DNA of 64,000 nucleotides from NCBI RefSeq assembly GCF_900102615.1, contig NZ_FMYV01000001.1, positions 248,913 to 312,912 of the forward strand. Reading direction: 5' to 3'. Origin of the DNA: Geotoga petraea. GTDB lineage: Bacteria > Thermotogota > Thermotogae > Petrotogales > Petrotogaceae. The translations under genes were made by a program, and so were the position numbers. The notes under the pieces are model-generated. The model made no database searches. It was not told the origin of the DNA and saw only the letters and a list, made by a program, of their open reading frames with translations. Each line of letters starts with the position of its first letter. The stretch's first letter is position 1. Below are positions 35,253 through 43,256 of the stretch, piece by piece.

Positions 35253-36641
35253 ATTAAAAAAATAGGATTAGTCTCTTTGATATTATTTATTTTTGTAAAT
35301 CTTTTTTCAATGAATTTGGAAGAGATCTATACTTTATCGTATAGAAAAGAGACCTTAAATCAGAGTTGGGCTGAATTGCTCAATTATATAGAGAAAAATG
35401 AATATACAGAAAAAGTAATTGAATATGGAGAAATAATTTCTGCAAAAAAAGAGCTTTTAAATAATTTTAAAAATTCAAATTTTATAGATCATATATTATC
35501 AGAAGATCTATCAAAGTTCTTATCTTCTCTTTCTGTTTTAAGTGAAAATCTTTCGATAAATGAGGAAAATACAGAAAATATATTAATAATTTTTCCCTAT
35601 CTAATACGAGATTTGAACGAAATATTTATTAAGGGATATATAGAGGAAGATTATTATAAATCTCTGTATAGATTAAAAGGACTAAAAGAAAAGTTAAATG
35701 TTCCTAATTTTGAGGCTTTTTTAAATAATATGGTTAAAGAGGTAATGAAAAATTCAGTCTATTTGGATCAAGAAATGAAAAATTTTGTAAAAGAATTTAT
35801 TCCAAACAATATATTGGCAAATATTAACGAGATTATAGCAGAAAATAAATTTTATTTATCTGAAGAAAACTTTGTAAGTGCTTATAGACTTTTAAATTTT
35901 TTAAACGATAATAATGTCATCAGTTCAGAGAATTTAACGGTCTTGAAGAAACTTGAATCTTATTTTAGCTTGAAATCCAGGTTGACTGACATGAATAATA
36001 GAGTTTATTTTTTAGAAAAATCCGAAATGAATACTTTTATAAAGGACATATATCAAACAGGTATAAAATTGTCTGAAATGAGTTTAGAGAATAGTCTTTT
36101 AAAAGACTTGTATTTATCTTCTATAAAAACTATGAACAATAGAATGAATACTGTAAATGAAAATATTATAAGTGATATAGATTTTAATAAACTAATGGGG
36201 ATTTTTGGTAAAGACATCGAAAATGAATTGATTAAGTTGAGTAGCAACTTGGAATTAACCGAACAATCAACCGATATAAGAAATGTAGAAATTACAGAAG
36301 AGTCTACTGATCCTGTATTGCTTGAAACTGTGCAAGAAGTAGAAAGCAAAACTAATAATTTTATGGTATATGTGTACTTTGCGATAATTGTAGCTTTTGT
36401 ATTATTTGTTGTTTTGATTTTTGAACTTTTTCCAACCATAAAAAAAGTTGATTTTTTATGTAAGATAGGATTTGGTAGATATGCGTTAAGAATTTCGGAA
36501 AAACTTGTTATGAAAGAACCAAACAATTATAAGAGTTATATGGCAATGGCAAAATCTTTTGAAGCTATAGGGGAATATAATTCATCTATATCTTCTTATA
36601 AAAAAGCCATGAAATTAAAAGAAAAGGGTGAAATAGATTGA
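35253..36641 (+). CDS. Hypothetical membrane protein with TPR-like tail, probable ATT start
   Basis: This protein of about 460 residues is not recognised. It has an N-terminal signal-like stretch, a long acidic helical region, one membrane span near the last quarter (FMVYVYFAIIVAFVLFVVLI) and a C-terminal cytoplasmic TPR-like part (EPNNYKSYMAMAKSFEAIGE). The first conventional start is TTG at 35277, which has no SD and would cut the basic part of the signal. AAGGAG at 35234-35239 instead points to ATC 35250 or ATT 35253, giving IKKIGLVSLILFIFVNLFS. It follows ansA by 18 bases. Confidence 0.7.
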   Translation: MKKIGLVSLILFIFVNLFSMNLEEIYTLSYRKETLNQSWAELLNYIEKNEYTEKVIEYGEIISAKKELLNNFKNSNFIDHILSEDLSKFLSSLSVLSENLSINEENTENILIIFPYLIRDLNEIFIKGYIEEDYYKSLYRLKGLKEKLNVPNFEAFLNNMVKEVMKNSVYLDQEMKNFVKEFIPNNILANINEIIAENKFYLSEENFVSAYRLLNFLNDNNVISSENLTVLKKLESYFSLKSRLTDMNNRVYFLEKSEMNTFIKDIYQTGIKLSEMSLENSLLKDLYLSSIKTMNNRMNTVNENIISDIDFNKLMGIFGKDIENELIKLSSNLELTEQSTDIRNVEITEESTDPVLLETVQEVESKTNNFMVYVYFAIIVAFVLFVVLIFELFPTIKKVDFLCKIGFGRYALRISEKLVMKEPNNYKSYMAMAKSFEAIGEYNSSISSYKKAMKLKEKGEID

Positions 36642-37282
36642 TAATTATATCGTCTTCTCAAAGTGATGTGTACATAATTTATAAAGGTAATAAAAGTATT
36701 ATTAAAAAGATAAGTGGGAGAAGTTCTGGATCTAAAATAGTTTCAGCAGTACAAGAAATATTGGTATTAAATAATAAAACTTTAGGCCAAATAAAAGAAT
36801 TTGGAATAGATGTTGGTCCAGGATCTTTCACGGGTATAAGAATAAGTATAGCAGTAATTCAAGGATTTTTATTTGGTAGAAATGATTATGAATTGAAAAA
36901 ATTTTATTCTTCTGATGTTTTGGGTTATGGTTTTTTAAATAAAAAAATAGCTGTGTTGAATAAGGCAAGGGATGATGCAGCATATGTATCTTTATATAAT
37001 TATGGTGTTAGAGTTTCAATGCCAGAAATGATATTTGGTAAAAATTTAGACGGTATTTTACAAGATAGAACTTTGATAGGTGCGCAATCAAAACATTTTA
37101 AAGATAAATATTTACTGAAAAATGAAATTTTAATTCCAGAAATATCTATTGATAATTTTATTTACGCTTTTAAAGTTGGTGAAAAAATAAATGCGGAAGA
37201 TTTAGAACCACTTTATATACAAAAACCAATTGCTGTTGAAAATTATGAAAAACAAAATAATAAGAAAATTGAAGACATATAA
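36638..37282 (+). CDS. tsaB: tRNA threonylcarbamoyladenosine biosynthesis protein TsaB
   Basis: This 214-residue protein is the partner of TsaD in making t6A37 on tRNAs that read ANN codons. The signature DVGPGSFTGIRISIAVIQGF is complete; the ASKH N-terminal fold starts at residue 1 and the C-terminal half is diverged. The start is TTG at 36638, overlapping the previous stop. It ends at a hairpin shared with the convergent gene. Confidence 0.9.
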   Translation: MIIISSSQSDVYIIYKGNKSIIKKISGRSSGSKIVSAVQEILVLNNKTLGQIKEFGIDVGPGSFTGIRISIAVIQGFLFGRNDYELKKFYSSDVLGYGFLNKKIAVLNKARDDAAYVSLYNYGVRVSMPEMIFGKNLDGILQDRTLIGAQSKHFKDKYLLKNEILIPEISIDNFIYAFKVGEKINAEDLEPLYIQKPIAVENYEKQNNKKIEDI

Positions 37283-37283
37283 A

Positions 37284-37318
37284 AAATAAGCTCAAAATCG
37301 AAAGATTTGAGCTTATTT
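37284..37318. terminator. Bidirectional terminator after tsaB
   Basis: AAATAAGCTCAAAATC (37284-37299) pairs with GATTTGAGCTTATTT (37304-37318) around GAAA with one bulged A. The T-tails are interrupted in both directions. The stop codon of the convergent gene (37313-37315) lies in the stem. Confidence 0.75.
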
Positions 37319-37846
37319 AATTTTAATATATTTATCCAACAATAAATGCACATAAAAACCAGATATTAAAGATAAGCTGTAAAAAATTCTTATTTCTATT
37401 TTAAACTTAGTGTTAAGTAAAAAAAGTATTATCCCTATTATTATTCCTGTATGTATTTTATGCCAGGCTCCTCTGTGACGAGTTAGAGAGTTAAAAACAA
37501 TACCAAAGGCATATCCTAAAATAATACCTAAATAGATAATAATTATATTATATATCAAAAAATCGTCTATGTTTGTTATATGTCTTAGTAAGTATTCGTA
37601 TTCAAACAAATAATAAACAGAAAAAATAACAATCAGTATTCTAAAAATTTTGTTTATAATAGATAAATCGTGATCAACATCTGGCAAATCCGTTCCTATA
37701 ACAAATAATAAAAATGAAAATATCAACTCGTTGTTATTGAATAAGGGATAATGATCGAATAATAAAGTAAAAACTATAGAAAAAACTAAATAATAAACTG
37801 GAAATAACAATATTCCAGATGTTATATGATGTTTGAAATTTGGCAT
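37313..37846 (-). CDS. Membrane-bound metal-dependent hydrolase-like protein (DUF457/YdjM-like)
   Basis: This 177-residue protein has about five hydrophobic spans and conserved polar clusters DLPDVDHDLS, LTRHRGAWHKIH and YVHLLLDK, as in DUF457/YdjM putative membrane hydrolases. The His and Asp residues are presumed metal ligands. ATG 37846, after AAAGGGGATTAT, is preferred over an upstream in-frame ATG at 37885. It lies downstream of rex beyond a terminator. The substrate is unknown. Confidence 0.75.
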   Translation of the reverse strand: MPNFKHHITSGILLFPVYYLVFSIVFTLLFDHYPLFNNNELIFSFLLFVIGTDLPDVDHDLSIINKIFRILIVIFSVYYLFEYEYLLRHITNIDDFLIYNIIIIYLGIILGYAFGIVFNSLTRHRGAWHKIHTGIIIGIILFLLNTKFKIEIRIFYSLSLISGFYVHLLLDKYIKIK

Positions 37847-37872
37847 ATAATCCCCTTTCTCATAAGCTATAT

Positions 37873-37900
37873 AAAAAGGGAGCATTTAAGCCCCCTTTAT
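37873..37900 (-). terminator. Terminator after rex
   Basis: On the minus strand AAAGGGGGC pairs with GCTCCCTTT (one mismatch) around TTAAAT and is followed by a T-run, CCCTTTTTATAT. It closes the leuS-rex unit and leaves little room for a promoter of the next gene. Confidence 0.75.
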
Positions 37901-37906
37901 TAAATG

Positions 37907-38548
37907 TTATAAATCATTTTTAGAAGATGCAATTTCAAAAGTCAAAGATTTTAAAGAAATCACGAAATCAACATCTTCTACCTCTATGTCTTCTGGAGCG
38001 TATATAGAGGTAGGTGTGAAATTTAAAATACCCTTAATACCACAATTTATGAGCTTATCTGTAACTTCTTGAGCAGCGTTCACTGGAACTGTAAGAATAG
38101 CTATTTCAATATTGTTATTTTTTATTCTTTCTTCAATATCGTCTATTTTTTGTATTGTTACACCAGGAACTATCATTTGACCTACTTTTTTTTCATCAAC
38201 GTCAAAAGCAGATACTATTTTAAATCCATTTTTTTCAAGGCCTGCATAATTTGCTATAGCAGAACCAAGGTTACCTGCTCCAACAATTGCCACGTTCCAA
38301 TTCTTTTTCAGCCCTAAAATTTCTTTTAGTTTAAAAGAAAGTTTATCAACATTGTAACCTACACCACGTTTACCAAACTCTCCAAAGTAAGATAGATCTT
38401 TCCTTACTTGAGAAGCTTTGATTCCAAGAAGATCTGCCATTTCTTTAGAAGATGTTTTATCTACGCCGTTGTCTTTTAACTTAGTTAAACATCTATAATA
38501 AATAGCTAGTCTTCTTATTGTTGGTTTAGGAATTTTTGGAGTTCTCAC
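37907..38548 (-). CDS. rex: Redox-sensing transcriptional repressor Rex
   Basis: This 213-residue repressor binds DNA when the NADH/NAD ratio is low. A winged helix (KIPKPTIRRLAIYYRCLTKL, ADLLGIKASQVRKDLSYFGE) is followed by a Rossmann domain (VAIVGAGNLGSAIANY) and the C-terminal swap helix. The GTG start at 38548 follows GAGGGGTGATTTT at the leuS stop. The leuS-rex pairing suggests a shared transcript from the leuS promoter. No convincing full Rex operator was found in this window. Confidence 0.94.
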   Translation of the reverse strand: MRTPKIPKPTIRRLAIYYRCLTKLKDNGVDKTSSKEMADLLGIKASQVRKDLSYFGEFGKRGVGYNVDKLSFKLKEILGLKKNWNVAIVGAGNLGSAIANYAGLEKNGFKIVSAFDVDEKKVGQMIVPGVTIQKIDDIEERIKNNNIEIAILTVPVNAAQEVTDKLINCGIKGILNFTPTSIYAPEDIEVEDVDFVISLKSLTFEIASSKNDL

Positions 38549-38552
38549 AAAA

Positions 38553-41036
38553 TCACCCCTCTACTACTATATTAACTAATTTTTTTGGAACATAAATAGT
38601 TTTTATTAATGTTTTTCCTTCGATAAACTTTTGAACTTTTTCTTCTTTTAAAACTATTTCTTTTATTTTTTCTTGAGTTGAGTTAGAAGGAACCTCAACT
38701 TGTCCTCTGAGCTTTCCATTTACCTGAATTATTATATTAAGCTCATCTTTTTTAAGAGCCTCTTTGTCAACTTCTGGCCATTTAGATTCGACGATCAAAT
38801 TTTCATTACCCATCTCATGCCATAACTCTTCAGCAATATGTGGAGCAAAAGGTGAAAGCATGAGAACAAAATCTTCAGCGACTTCTCTTAATAAATTCAA
38901 ATTCCATTTGTTTTCATCTATTGAATTAATATATGAGTTTAACTCATTTGATAATTCCATCATAGCAGAAATAGCAGTGTTAAATTGGAAATTACCTTCA
39001 ATATCTCTGGTCATTTTTTGTATCATAGAGTGTAATTTCCTTCTCAGAGATTTTTCTTCTTTTGTTTTAATTTCTATTTTTACTTTATCAAGAGAAATAC
39101 CTTTAATTTTGTCTATGAATAAATAATAATTATTCCATAGTTTATTTAAAAATCTATAAACGCCTTCAACACCTGAATCATTCCATTCAGCATCTTTCTC
39201 TGGAGGTCCTATAAATAAGACATAAGTTCTTAAAGTATCAGTTCCGTATTTCTTAATAATTTCTTCTGGTGAAACTACATTTCCTTTAGATTTAGACATT
39301 TTAGCACCATCCTTGTATAACATGCCTTGAGTGAACAGGTTTTTGAAAGGTTCGTCAAAATCTATGAGATCTATATCTTTCAAAAATTTAGTTACAAATC
39401 TCGAATACAATAAATGCAAAATAGCATGTTCTACCCCGCCTATGTATTGATCAACAGGTAACCATTCGTTTACATCATTAGAATCAAAGATCTTGTCTTG
39501 CATGTTTGGGTTTATATATCTTAGATAATACCAAGAACTATCTACAAAAGTATCCATTGTATCTGTTTCTCTTCTTGCAATTCCACCACATTTTGGACAG
39601 GTAACGTTGTTAAATTTTTTGTGGTCAACTAAAGGGCTTTTTCCAGAAGAGTCGAATTTGACATCTTTTGGTAATTCAACTGGTAAATCTTCTTCGGGTA
39701 CTGGAACTGTTCCACAATTATCACAATATATTATAGGAATTGGAGTTCCCCAATATCTTTGTCTTGAAATTAGCCAATCTCTAAGTTTAAATTGTACTTT
39801 TTTAGACCCTATCTTTTTATCTTCTAACCAATTAACTATTTCTTTTAAAGCTTCTCTGTTTGACATACCATTGAATTTGCCAGAATTCACCATAAAACCA
39901 TCATCTGTGAAAGCTTTTTCTAAACGGTCTTCACCATTTTTAGCTTTAATTACTCTTCTTATATTTATATTGTATTTTTTTGCAAACTCAAAATCTCTTT
40001 CATCATGAGCTGGGACAGCCATTATAGCCCCAGTACCGTATTCATAAAGGATATAATTAGCTACATAAATAGGTATTTTTTCGTTGTTAACTGGGTTGAT
40101 TGCATAACTTCCTGTGAAAACCCCTTCTTTTTCTGCACCTTCAGCAGATCTTTTAAACCTATCTTGAATGCTGATTTTTTTCAAAAATTTCTGCATTTCT
40201 TCTTTTTTGTTCTCTTTTGTTAAGGAATCTACTAAAGGTGATTCAGGAGCAACAGCCATGAATGTAACTCCCCATAAAGTATCTGGCCTTGTAGTGAAGA
40301 CTTTAATTTTTTCTTCACTGCCTTCAACAGCAAAATCTACTTCAGCACCTACACTTTTTCCTATCCAATTTTTTTGCATAATTTTAACATTTTCTGGCCA
40401 ATTTTCCAGCTTATCTAAATCGGTTAAAAGTTTATCTGCATAGTCCGTTATTTTAAAATACCATTGATTTAGTTGTTTTATCTCAACATCAGTATTACAT
40501 CTTTCACATTTCCCGTTAACAACCTGTTCGTTTGCTAAAACAGTTTTACAGCTTGGACACCAATTAACTGGTGCATTTTTTTTATATGCAAGTCCCTTTT
40601 CATACATTTTTAAGAAAATCCACTGAGTCCATTTGTAATAACTTTCTGAAGAAGTCATTAATTCCCTACTCCAATCATAACTAATACCTGTGGATTTTAT
40701 TTGTGTTCTTATAGTTTCGATATTTTTTAATGTCCAAGTTTCTGGATGAATATTACCTTGTTTAATAGCTGCATTTTCTGCAGGTAATCCAAAAGAATCA
40801 TAACCAAAAGGATGAAGAACATTAAAACCTTTCATTTTTTTGTATCTGGCTACAACATCGCCTATAGTATAATTCTTAACATGTCCCACATGAATTGTTC
40901 CCGAAGGATAAGGGAACATAATAAGGTTATAAAATTTTTCTTTGTCACTATTTTTTTCAGCTTCAAAAACTTTTTTATCTTCCCACACTTTTTGCCATTT
41001 TTTTTCAAAGTCTTGTGGTGTATATTTTTCCTTCAT
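38553..41036 (-). CDS. leuS: Leucyl-tRNA synthetase
   Basis: This 827-residue class I synthetase has HIGH as HVGH in [20 protein letters not shown], a CP1 editing domain ([33 protein letters not shown]), KMSKS in [17 protein letters not shown] and the C-terminal domain. Two zinc-ribbon-like cysteine pairs are present (CPSC/CERC and CDNC/CPKC). The ATG follows GTGGAGG, with rex 4 bases after its stop. Confidence 0.97.
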   Translation of the reverse strand: MKEKYTPQDFEKKWQKVWEDKKVFEAEKNSDKEKFYNLIMFPYPSGTIHVGHVKNYTIGDVVARYKKMKGFNVLHPFGYDSFGLPAENAAIKQGNIHPETWTLKNIETIRTQIKSTGISYDWSRELMTSSESYYKWTQWIFLKMYEKGLAYKKNAPVNWCPSCKTVLANEQVVNGKCERCNTDVEIKQLNQWYFKITDYADKLLTDLDKLENWPENVKIMQKNWIGKSVGAEVDFAVEGSEEKIKVFTTRPDTLWGVTFMAVAPESPLVDSLTKENKKEEMQKFLKKISIQDRFKRSAEGAEKEGVFTGSYAINPVNNEKIPIYVANYILYEYGTGAIMAVPAHDERDFEFAKKYNINIRRVIKAKNGEDRLEKAFTDDGFMVNSGKFNGMSNREALKEIVNWLEDKKIGSKKVQFKLRDWLISRQRYWGTPIPIIYCDNCGTVPVPEEDLPVELPKDVKFDSSGKSPLVDHKKFNNVTCPKCGGIARRETDTMDTFVDSSWYYLRYINPNMQDKIFDSNDVNEWLPVDQYIGGVEHAILHLLYSRFVTKFLKDIDLIDFDEPFKNLFTQGMLYKDGAKMSKSKGNVVSPEEIIKKYGTDTLRTYVLFIGPPEKDAEWNDSGVEGVYRFLNKLWNNYYLFIDKIKGISLDKVKIEIKTKEEKSLRRKLHSMIQKMTRDIEGNFQFNTAISAMMELSNELNSYINSIDENKWNLNLLREVAEDFVLMLSPFAPHIAEELWHEMGNENLIVESKWPEVDKEALKKDELNIIIQVNGKLRGQVEVPSNSTQEKIKEIVLKEEKVQKFIEGKTLIKTIYVPKKLVNIVVEG

Positions 41037-41070
41037 TTTAATACCTCCACTATGTTATTTTATATTGTTA

Positions 41071-41098
41071 ATTATACCACAAAAGCACATTTTCACAA
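41071..41098 (-). promoter_or_regulatory. Promoter of leuS-rex
   Basis: On the minus strand TTGTGA (41098-41093), a 16-base spacer and TATAAT (41076-41071) preceded by TGG, so it is also an extended -10. It lies 35 bases before the leuS ATG. Confidence 0.75.
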
Positions 41099-41110
41099 AA
41101 GAATTAATCA

Positions 41111-41719
41111 TCAATTGCCAGTTACTGTAGGTATGTAAAGATTTAGGTCTTCTGATAAATTATCAATTGCAATATCTGGATGTTTTAAGATTCTGGATTG
41201 TCCGGTTTCTTTTATCAAGAAAAAAACTCTTGAAGGATCTCCTGCTTTAAAAGATCCATTATAAGGTACTTTGAAAGTATAACTTGTTTCAATTTCAGGT
41301 TCTTTAAAAAAGAAGAATTTGTTTTCATTTAAACCAGGGCTTATGTTTCCCTGGAATATATAGTGATTGCTATCTCTAAAAGAAACCCAAACATCTTCAT
41401 GTCCAGTTATATATAATTGAATATAACCGCTATCATTACTACCCTGAAAATAAGTTAAAATTCTATCCAAATCTTCCATTTGGTTTTTAAGAAACTTATT
41501 AGAAACTATATACTTTTCAACTAAACCGTTGGGTTGAAAGTATGTATTCATCTTTTCTAACTCTTTTTCAAGCGAATTTACCCTTTCGTTTAGCTCAGCA
41601 CTAAGCCGATTTATCTGGCTTTCTGTATTTTTTTTGAATATTGTCATTCTTATTTCGGTTCCAAGTGCCAAAAGCAAGGCAATTATACTGATAATAATCA
41701 ATATTATTTTTAACTTCAA
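41111..41719 (-). CDS. Hypothetical membrane-anchored coiled-coil protein
   Basis: This 202-residue protein is not recognised. One N-terminal membrane span (LKIILIIISIIALLLALGTE) is followed by a coiled coil (about residues 32-60, INRLSAELNERVNSLEKELE) and a beta-rich domain of about 110 residues outside. It looks like a type II anchored envelope protein. The start is TTG at 41719 after AGGAGGTG, overlapping the stop of the sigma factor gene, so the two are coupled. Confidence 0.72.
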   Translation of the reverse strand: MKLKIILIIISIIALLLALGTEIRMTIFKKNTESQINRLSAELNERVNSLEKELEKMNTYFQPNGLVEKYIVSNKFLKNQMEDLDRILTYFQGSNDSGYIQLYITGHEDVWVSFRDSNHYIFQGNISPGLNENKFFFFKEPEIETSYTFKVPYNGSFKAGDPSRVFFLIKETGQSRILKHPDIAIDNLSEDLNLYIPTVTGN

Positions 41720-42348
41720 ATTGCACCTCCTGTAAACATACGAATTTTTTCATATAACTCTTGTTTGTCATTGACAATTCTTTTTATTTTTTGTATAGTG
41801 TTATCCACTTTTTTTCTTTTTATGTTCAATTTTTTTGATATTTCTTTGTAAGTATAGTTTTCAAACCACAAATCTATTATTTCTTTTTCATCGTTGTTCA
41901 AATCTTTAACACATTGTTTTATGAAATAATCGTTTAAAATATCAGGTTCAGTTGATTCTGGAGCTTCGATATAGTATTCAGAATTTTCATTGAAGTCTTC
42001 AAAAGTATTTTCTATATTCATAGCTTCGGTCAAAACCTTGTTTTTTTGTCTATTTAAATAGGTTAAAAAAGATTTTATTTCACTTGAAATATTTAGGTAA
42101 GCAAAAGTTGAAAATTTACTTCCAGAATTCTCTTTATAGTTATAAACTGCTTGCATTAGCCCTACATAACCAATTTGCATAAAATCTTCAAAATCAGCCC
42201 AAGCTCCATAGTATTTTGATACAACAGATTTAACCATGGGCTCAAATTTTTCTAAAATCATTCCCATGGCTTCCATGTCTCCAACCTTTGATAATTTTAC
42301 CAACCTGTTAACATTTAATCTTCGCATAATATAATAATTTCTATTCAT
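41716..42348 (-). CDS. Sigma-70 family RNA polymerase sigma factor (SigH-like)
   Basis: This 210-residue alternative sigma factor has region 2 (FEDFMQIGYVGLMQAVYNYK, FSTFAYLNISSEIKSFL) and region 4 (LNNDEKEIIDLWFENYTYKE, ISKKLNIKRKKVDNTIQKIK); regions 1.1 and 3 are reduced. It resembles the SigH/SigF-sized group rather than ECF factors. No good SD precedes either in-frame ATG (42348 or 42327), unlike nearly all its neighbours. It is coupled to a membrane-anchored protein, not an obvious anti-sigma factor. Confidence 0.85.
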   Translation of the reverse strand: MNRNYYIMRRLNVNRLVKLSKVGDMEAMGMILEKFEPMVKSVVSKYYGAWADFEDFMQIGYVGLMQAVYNYKENSGSKFSTFAYLNISSEIKSFLTYLNRQKNKVLTEAMNIENTFEDFNENSEYYIEAPESTEPDILNDYFIKQCVKDLNNDEKEIIDLWFENYTYKEISKKLNIKRKKVDNTIQKIKRIVNDKQELYEKIRMFTGGAI

Positions 42349-42410
42349 TAAAATTCAATCCCGTCTTATATAACTTATAGTGATATTTTATCATCAATTT
42401 ATAAAAATAT

Positions 42411-42436
42411 AAAAAACCCCCACAACAAAGTGGGGG
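42411..42436 (-). terminator. Terminator after tRNA-Gly
   Basis: On the minus strand CCCCCAC (42436-42430) pairs with GTGGGGG (42423-42417) around TTTGTT and is followed by six T. It ends the tRNA-Thr/tRNA-Gly transcript 3 bases after the CCA end. Confidence 0.9.
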
Positions 42437-42439
42437 GAA

Positions 42440-42514
42440 TGGAGCGAAAGACGGGATTCGAACCCGCGACCCCTTGCTTGGCAAGCAAGTGCTCTACCAC
42501 TGAGCTACATTCGC
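42440..42514 (-). tRNA. tRNA-Gly (anticodon GCC)
   Basis: This 75-base tRNA, with CCA encoded, has anticodon loop TTGCCAA on stem CTTGC/GCAAG, T loop TTCGAAT and D arm GCTC-AGTGGTA-GAGC. The acceptor strands are GCGAATG and CTTTCGC, which leaves a U6-U67 mismatch. It is second in a two-tRNA unit. Confidence 0.95.
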
Positions 42515-42521
42515 AAAAATA

Positions 42522-42598
42522 TGGAGCAGGTGATGAGACTCGAACTCATGACCTCCGCCTTACCAAGGCGGCGCTCTGCCGACTGAAGCTACACCTGC
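42522..42598 (-). tRNA. tRNA-Thr (anticodon GGT)
   Basis: This 77-base tRNA, with CCA encoded, has acceptor GCAGGTG/CACCTGC fully paired, anticodon stem CCGCC/GGCGG with loop TTGGTAA, and T arm ATGAG-TTCGAGT-CTCAT. It is first in a two-tRNA unit, 7 bases before tRNA-Gly. Confidence 0.95.
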
Positions 42599-42614
42599 AC
42601 AAACATCAAAAAAT

Positions 42615-42643
42615 ATTATACTATAATAAAATTATTTCGTCAA
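42615..42643 (-). promoter_or_regulatory. Promoter of the tRNA-Thr/tRNA-Gly unit
   Basis: On the minus strand TTGACG (42643-42638), a 17-base spacer and TATAAT (42620-42615), ending 16 bases before the tRNA-Thr 5' end. It has the same -35 hexamer and spacing as the tRNA-Val promoter at 54755-54783. Confidence 0.88.
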
Positions 42644-42651
42644 TAATAATT

Positions 42652-43242
42652 TTAAAATTTTTCTATTATTTCGATTTCATCGTTATTTTCAAGAAACGCT
42701 GCATTAGCTTCATCTGTATCAACGTGAAACTCTAAAGCATATTTGTCTGATACTCTAACTAAAACATCTTGGAAAATTAACTTTCTTCCGTCTTTATTAG
42801 CCAAAACTGAAACCAAATCTTTGTCTTTTAATCCATATTTTGCTGCATCATCTGTGTGCATGTGAATATGTCTTTTTGCTATTATAACTCCTTCTTTCAA
42901 TTCTACTTCGCCTTTTGGACCAACTAACTTTATAGAAGAACTATCAACTATGTCTCCTGAATCTCTTACAGGAGGGTTAACTCCCAACTTAAATGCGTCA
43001 GTTCTTGAAACTTCTACTTGTGTGGCTTTTCTTGTAGGTCCAAGAACTCTAACTCTTTTGATCGTATTTTTTGGGCCTACTAAGTCAACAGTTTCTTCTG
43101 AAGCGTATTGCCCCGGTTGACCTAAATCTTTAATAGGATTAAGTTGATAGCCTCTTCCAAAAAGTTTTTCAAGGTCTTCTTGAGATAAATGTAAATGCCT
43201 ATTCGATACTCCTACTTTTATACCTGGTTTTTTTGTAACCAT
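42652..43242 (-). CDS. pduL: Phosphate acyltransferase, PduL type
   Basis: This 196-residue phosphotransacylase swaps CoA and phosphate on acetyl or propionyl groups. The zinc-binding histidines are seen in GVSNRHLHLS, IAKRHIHMH and LEFHVDTDEANAAF, and GQYASEETVDLVGPK and VLGPTRKATQVEVSRTDAF are typical. No encapsulation peptide or microcompartment genes are near, so it likely acts free in the cytoplasm, forming acetyl phosphate in fermentation. The SD is GGAGGTG; yqeH lies 14 bases upstream. Confidence 0.9.
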   Translation of the reverse strand: MVTKKPGIKVGVSNRHLHLSQEDLEKLFGRGYQLNPIKDLGQPGQYASEETVDLVGPKNTIKRVRVLGPTRKATQVEVSRTDAFKLGVNPPVRDSGDIVDSSSIKLVGPKGEVELKEGVIIAKRHIHMHTDDAAKYGLKDKDLVSVLANKDGRKLIFQDVLVRVSDKYALEFHVDTDEANAAFLENNDEIEIIEKF

Positions 43243-43256
43243 AAAAACACCTCCGT

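Noticed and set aside
41071-41110. Rex operator half-site in the leuS-rex promoter (minus strand TTGTGAAAATG)
   Set aside because: Only one half of the TTGTGAA-type Rex box is present and no inverted partner at proper spacing, so autoregulation of rex is not supported.
38069-41138. Several plus-strand frames of 70-130 codons opposite rex and leuS
   Set aside because: They are antisense to well-supported genes, with atypical composition and no SD.
42430-42735. Open frame of 101 codons on the plus strand
   Set aside because: It runs antisense through both tRNA genes and their promoter; it has no SD and is a chance frame.
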